Positions 38,796-44,000 of a stretch of 64,000 nt of DNA are shown here, piece after piece (within the stretch, counting starts at the first letter, position 1; each line of letters opens with the position of its first letter). The notes under the pieces are model-generated. The model did no database searches, was not told where the DNA came from, and saw only the letters and a list, made by a program, of their open reading frames with translations. Location: assembly GCA_964020085.1 (NCBI GenBank), contig OZ026607.1:19827606-19891605 (forward strand), in the 5' to 3' direction. The stretch comes from Micromussa lordhowensis (lineage: Eukaryota; Cnidaria; Anthozoa; Scleractinia; Lobophylliidae). The position numbers were made by a program, and so were the translations under genes.

Positions 38796-39942
38796 CTCCA
38801 GTGCGCACGCTATTCATTGGTCACGCACGTGCCACGTCATTTTCAAGCGCGCGCACGGAGTCCAAAACTCAACAAAATATAGAGCTGATGACCTTTGCGT
38901 TAACTTTGTGTGCGAATATATATACTACTCAAATTTCTCATATACTACTCAAATAGGGTCGAATTGGTACGCCTATTACAGGTGTGCGTGACTTAAAGTT
39001 GTATTTTTTAAGGCTAATTCTAGCTGATTTTATGACATATGTAGCAAAGATCTATCATATAGGCCTATATATGCTGCGTTAAAGACACATAACTTAGATA
39101 TGATTCTTCAACTTAAACATATGCCGATAGTAATGAATCCGGCCAGAATCGCCTCGAATGACTGGAAATCCTAGAAATGCTATGGTCTGTGATACGCCTT
39201 ATCTTCAAAACGAGTTCGGTGACCCCCGATTTTTTTTACGTTTTTAATCTAATCTTATCATTTTCTACCTACAGTCAAAGTTTTAAAAAATTCTGTGCGT
39301 GGGAAGTTTTTGGGCGCGAACGTCCTTAATTAGCTCCGTGCAAAACACGCTGTCACATTCCTCCGTTTCCGCCCGTTTAATCATAAAAATTACAATTTCC
39401 TCGCATGTGATTGATTTAAAAAAGTCCTATTTTCCACTAATTCGCTAGCCAAGTTGTTATCGGACATATATGTTATTTGCCGTCGTTGGCCGGTCTCGGG
39501 GCCGTACTCAAGCCCTCGGGCACAGTTTTTCCCAATACGGACCGACCAACGACGGCAAATAACGTGTTAATTTATTTCTTCGGGACTGCTTTTAAAAAAA
39601 GCAACTTTTGTGTTGAACTTTTTATTAAAAAGAAATTCAGCTCAAATCTGGCGTACGCTCGCGCATCAAAAATGTTTTTTTTGCTGACTCTCGTTATCGG
39701 AATCCACAATTGCTTGACTCTGTCCAAAAAGTTTACATTTTACATTGTTTACAACACTTTCACGCTGTTCCAAAAAGCTTGAAACGTTTCTTCAGTTGGA
39801 AATTTCGGAGCGGTCCGTAACTCGGGGTCCGGATGGGAAAATACGGACCGCTGGAGCGCGCGTGATTAGCCAATTAGATTCAAGGATTTAGGATTCCGGA
39901 CCGCTGAGAAGATGGAGAAAAAAAATAGAGGATATTACATGA

Positions 39943-39974
<32 letters not shown>

Positions 39975-40205
39975 TTCAACTCGATATCTCACGAGTGAGC
40001 GCAGCGAACGAGTGAGATATCGAGTCGAACACGAGAGGATAAAATTCATATCCACAAGCGGGCATGTAATATTCTGTTTATTACATAAACACCGGATAAA
40101 CTCCTGTGAAAAAGGCGCGATTTATTATGTAGCCATAACGAGGGTGATCTCTTCACGTGTGAAGATAACATATTATGTTCACGTGTGAAGATATGAAGTT
40201 TTCGT

Positions 40206-40243
<38 letters not shown>

Positions 40244-40248
40244 TAACA

Positions 40249-40294
<46 letters not shown>

Positions 40295-41060
40295 AGCGAG
40301 TAATTTCAAAATCGCGCGAGGCCGATTTGAAGTCACGAGCACGATTACTCTCTTAATATCATGGGTGACAAATTACTCCTTAATTTTGGCGCCAAATTTC
40401 AGCATTAATTTATAATTTCACATGTGAAATTATAAAATTGCCATGGCAACATCTGTCGCTCGATCAGTGCCAAGATGGCGTCGAGATTCAAGAAAGTTAC
40501 AAACGATGAAGTTACGGAATTAAAAGAAGTCGCAGAAAACTTAAATACGCGAAAGAGCACAACTAACTGGGTGAGGGTTTTTGACAACTGGTGTGACGAA
40601 AATAGCCTTGAGAAAAACCTGGAGATGATTCCACCTGAGCAGTTGGATAAAGTACGCCTCCGTGTGTAAACAAGACGGAACTGATTAAGAAAGATTTGAC
40701 AGTTGCCTTAGTTTTGAAACATTATGAAAAGCACGAAGAATTCGAAAGGTATTTTTTTGTGAAGAAACTCAGAAAGTTGCGGACTTAAGCAATAATGTAT
40801 GCTTTAAACTAAACCTAATGTTCTTGGTTTTCGATCTAATAAAACAGTGAAAAAATAACGGTTGTGAGCGTAATTTGTCACCCACGATATTAAAAGGTAA
40901 TCAAATGGTTTTCTCGTGAAATTAAGAAATAATTTCACTTGCGTTTTGTCAAAATTCGGATAATTTCCCTCGCCTAAAGGCTCGGGAAATTATCAGAATT
41001 TTGACAAAACGCGCGTGAAATTATTCCCTAATTTCACTCGTCACCATTTGATTACATATA

Positions 41061-41098
<38 letters not shown>

Positions 41099-44000
41099 TA
41101 TCTATAACAAATTTCGAAATTAAAAATGTCTTTTGAGAACTTCTTTTGAGCGAAAACGTCTGTAGCGCTTTTCCTAAGCTTTGAAAACTGTAGGAAACTT
41201 TGCTAAGGAACCATTAAAGCGCGTGTAATTGAGGTGAAAATCACGTGGGTATCCAGTTACAGGTGTCCGATTACAAAAAGTTCAAATCGGACACCTGTAA
41301 TTGGACACCCACGTGATTGCGCGCCGATTACGTGACAAATAGGCGCATGGAGAACCAATCACGATAGAGAATTTGTTATAGATACGATTACAGACTGAAT
41401 TGGACTCCACTCAGTCCTATTACCATTACTTCGTCAGTAATGCTTTGCGCCATTTCGAGTTTAAATTTGGTCTCTCTCATTGGTCTCTCTCATTGGTATA
41501 TAAGAAAAATTACTGAAAACGGTGTGCGAAAGAAGCCTGGACCGCATAAAAGTACTTGAGTGTTTTTGTTTTATTAGTTTGAATGATTCCGTATACGTAA
41601 GAGTCGAAATTAAACCTCAGCGCTGGGTTGTTCGAAAGCTGGTTAACACTGACCCAGGATTAAAAGTTAACCAAAGTATCAATTTTTCTTGTTTCAAAAT
41701 GTTTTTCACTACATATCTTTTGTGTAGTTTGAGATTGCTCAAGCTCAAAACTGAAGGACAAAATGTATTAACGGAAAACCTCACTGAAAAAAATACAAAA
41801 CTGAAATAAAATTTTCACTAATCCTGGGTTACTGTTAATCGGGCTTTGAACAACCCGGCAGTAGTAGTACTGGTAGACAGTAACACAACACAGTCTCTTG
41901 TTCATATAAGACGCGTGTCCATGATCTGATCGCCTGGTAGGAAAGCGTACCCAATGCCATTTCACTAACCGATAGCTCTTTGTGGATAAAGAATGGTAAT
42001 AAAAGGACAAGATCTTCTAAAAAACGAAAAGAAAGCGGTAACTCACCTCATAGTCCGCCATCTTTGCTACATGTGCTCGACTAGTAATCACGTGATCTCT
42101 TGGCTTTGTCCCTTCCGGGTAGGGTGGATATCAGTACTATTAGAGACCATTAGTAACGTCCCAGTAAACCATTAGCCCAGTATTATTACTACAACAAATA
42201 GGGCTAAAGAAACTTTTGATAAATGCAGATTTCAAGGACATTGAAATACTTCGAGAAATAGGACGACATCATCGGGTTACTAGGGATGAATAGAGAATAC
42301 AAACTAAAAAAAAGGAACTCAGCGCAAATTCATATTTTTTTTGATTGTGACCTGTGATCTGTCACCTGTAACCTGTGACCTGTGACCTGTACTTTAACCC
42401 CGCCACTAATCATAATATCTTAACGTTAATTTATTGCGGCGTGCAGTTTGTATAGGTAATCATACGTTTTCGAGTTCAATTTGGAACTAATTTGCACGAG
42501 TGAGTTTTTCAAAAAGCTGAAATTGCACGAGCCGCTTCGGCGAGTGCAATTTCAGCTTTTTGAAAAACTCACAAGTGCAAATTAATTTCAAATTGAACGA
42601 GAAAAACCGTATGATTACTTAATTATCAATAATACAAACATGGAAAAATTCGCGGAGAAAAATTGCCGGAAGATGTTTCTTGAAGCCATTTTTTTGCATT
42701 CGAGAAAACTTTCCGTACAACATTTTTGTCACTGCTTTACATGATATCATTGGCCTACAAAATTTCTCATTGTCTTTCTGCCAATCATTATCCAGAATTA
42801 CGATGTGTAATTTGCACCGGTGTTACACTTTTTGCACTGGTGTTACACTTGAACTGCACTGCTCTCAGCCGATCAGAATCGAGTAATTTTTTCATGTGGT
42901 AATGTTAATTGTGACAACAATATCACGCAAAGCGTAGAAGTTTGAGTATTATAAGGATAGTTTTAGATTTACATGGTGTAATTGTGAATGCTCCCCCGGT
43001 CTGTTAAAACTCAGTTCTTCTGCTATCTATAGATCGACATTGGACCCGAACTCGCCTCCCGGATAATCCACAAAGCTCAAGTGTTCTCTTCAGGAAAGAA
43101 AATCCCTAGGGAGCAAAAGGACCCGGGACTCTTTGATGAAGCACAGAGTATTCTCTTCAAAGAGTTGCTTCCTTACTGGGCTGGATTCTGCAAACATTAC
43201 ACTCAGCCTGCAGACGAGGAAAAAGTGAAACTACCTCGTAAGTAACTGACATCACTACAATAGGACTTTTTACAACAGTTGGTCACGTGACGTGATAATG
43301 CATAATATTTCAGAAATGGAAAGAATCTTTAAAAATAAGCTTACGTGCAAATTTTCAGCTGTATATCCTTCAAAAGGGAAACTTTATGGACGTTAGAAAT
43401 TAGAACGATTGGTATGAGAAGAACCTGAGGGAAGCATGTCTGAAATAAATAATAATAATGATCATATCGCTTTGATGAACCATACAATGCTTTTGAAGTT
43501 CAGTTTTTTAATGAAGACAAAACAAGTTTCGGATGAAACATCATCCATCGTCAGTTGTACAATGAGAAATAAAATGAAATTATGCAATAATTGGGGTGAG
43601 AAAGTGAGATATTAACAAGAATAATAGGCCTTTTTACCGATACGGCGGCCATCTTGAATTTCGAGGAAATTATGGGATGCCCAGGGGGCAGATGAGAAAT
43701 AATTAAAAAGAATACTGTGGCATGATAACTTTTAACAATAATTTTTCGATAACCATAGGAACAACTGCCAAATATCGTGACGGAAAGATGTAACGCTTGT
43801 AATATTTGTTATGGAATATGAGAAACAAGCAGTAAAAATTTATCCTGAAAGCTGTGTATACGATAAATTTTCCAGCGATTGCCCCCTCGGCAGCCCATAA
43901 TTTCTCAGTCAAAACAATAGAATTCAAGATGGCCGCCGTATCGGTAAAAAGGTCTATTGCGGGCGACCAGCGGAGCCCGCAATCCTAATCTCAACATTGG

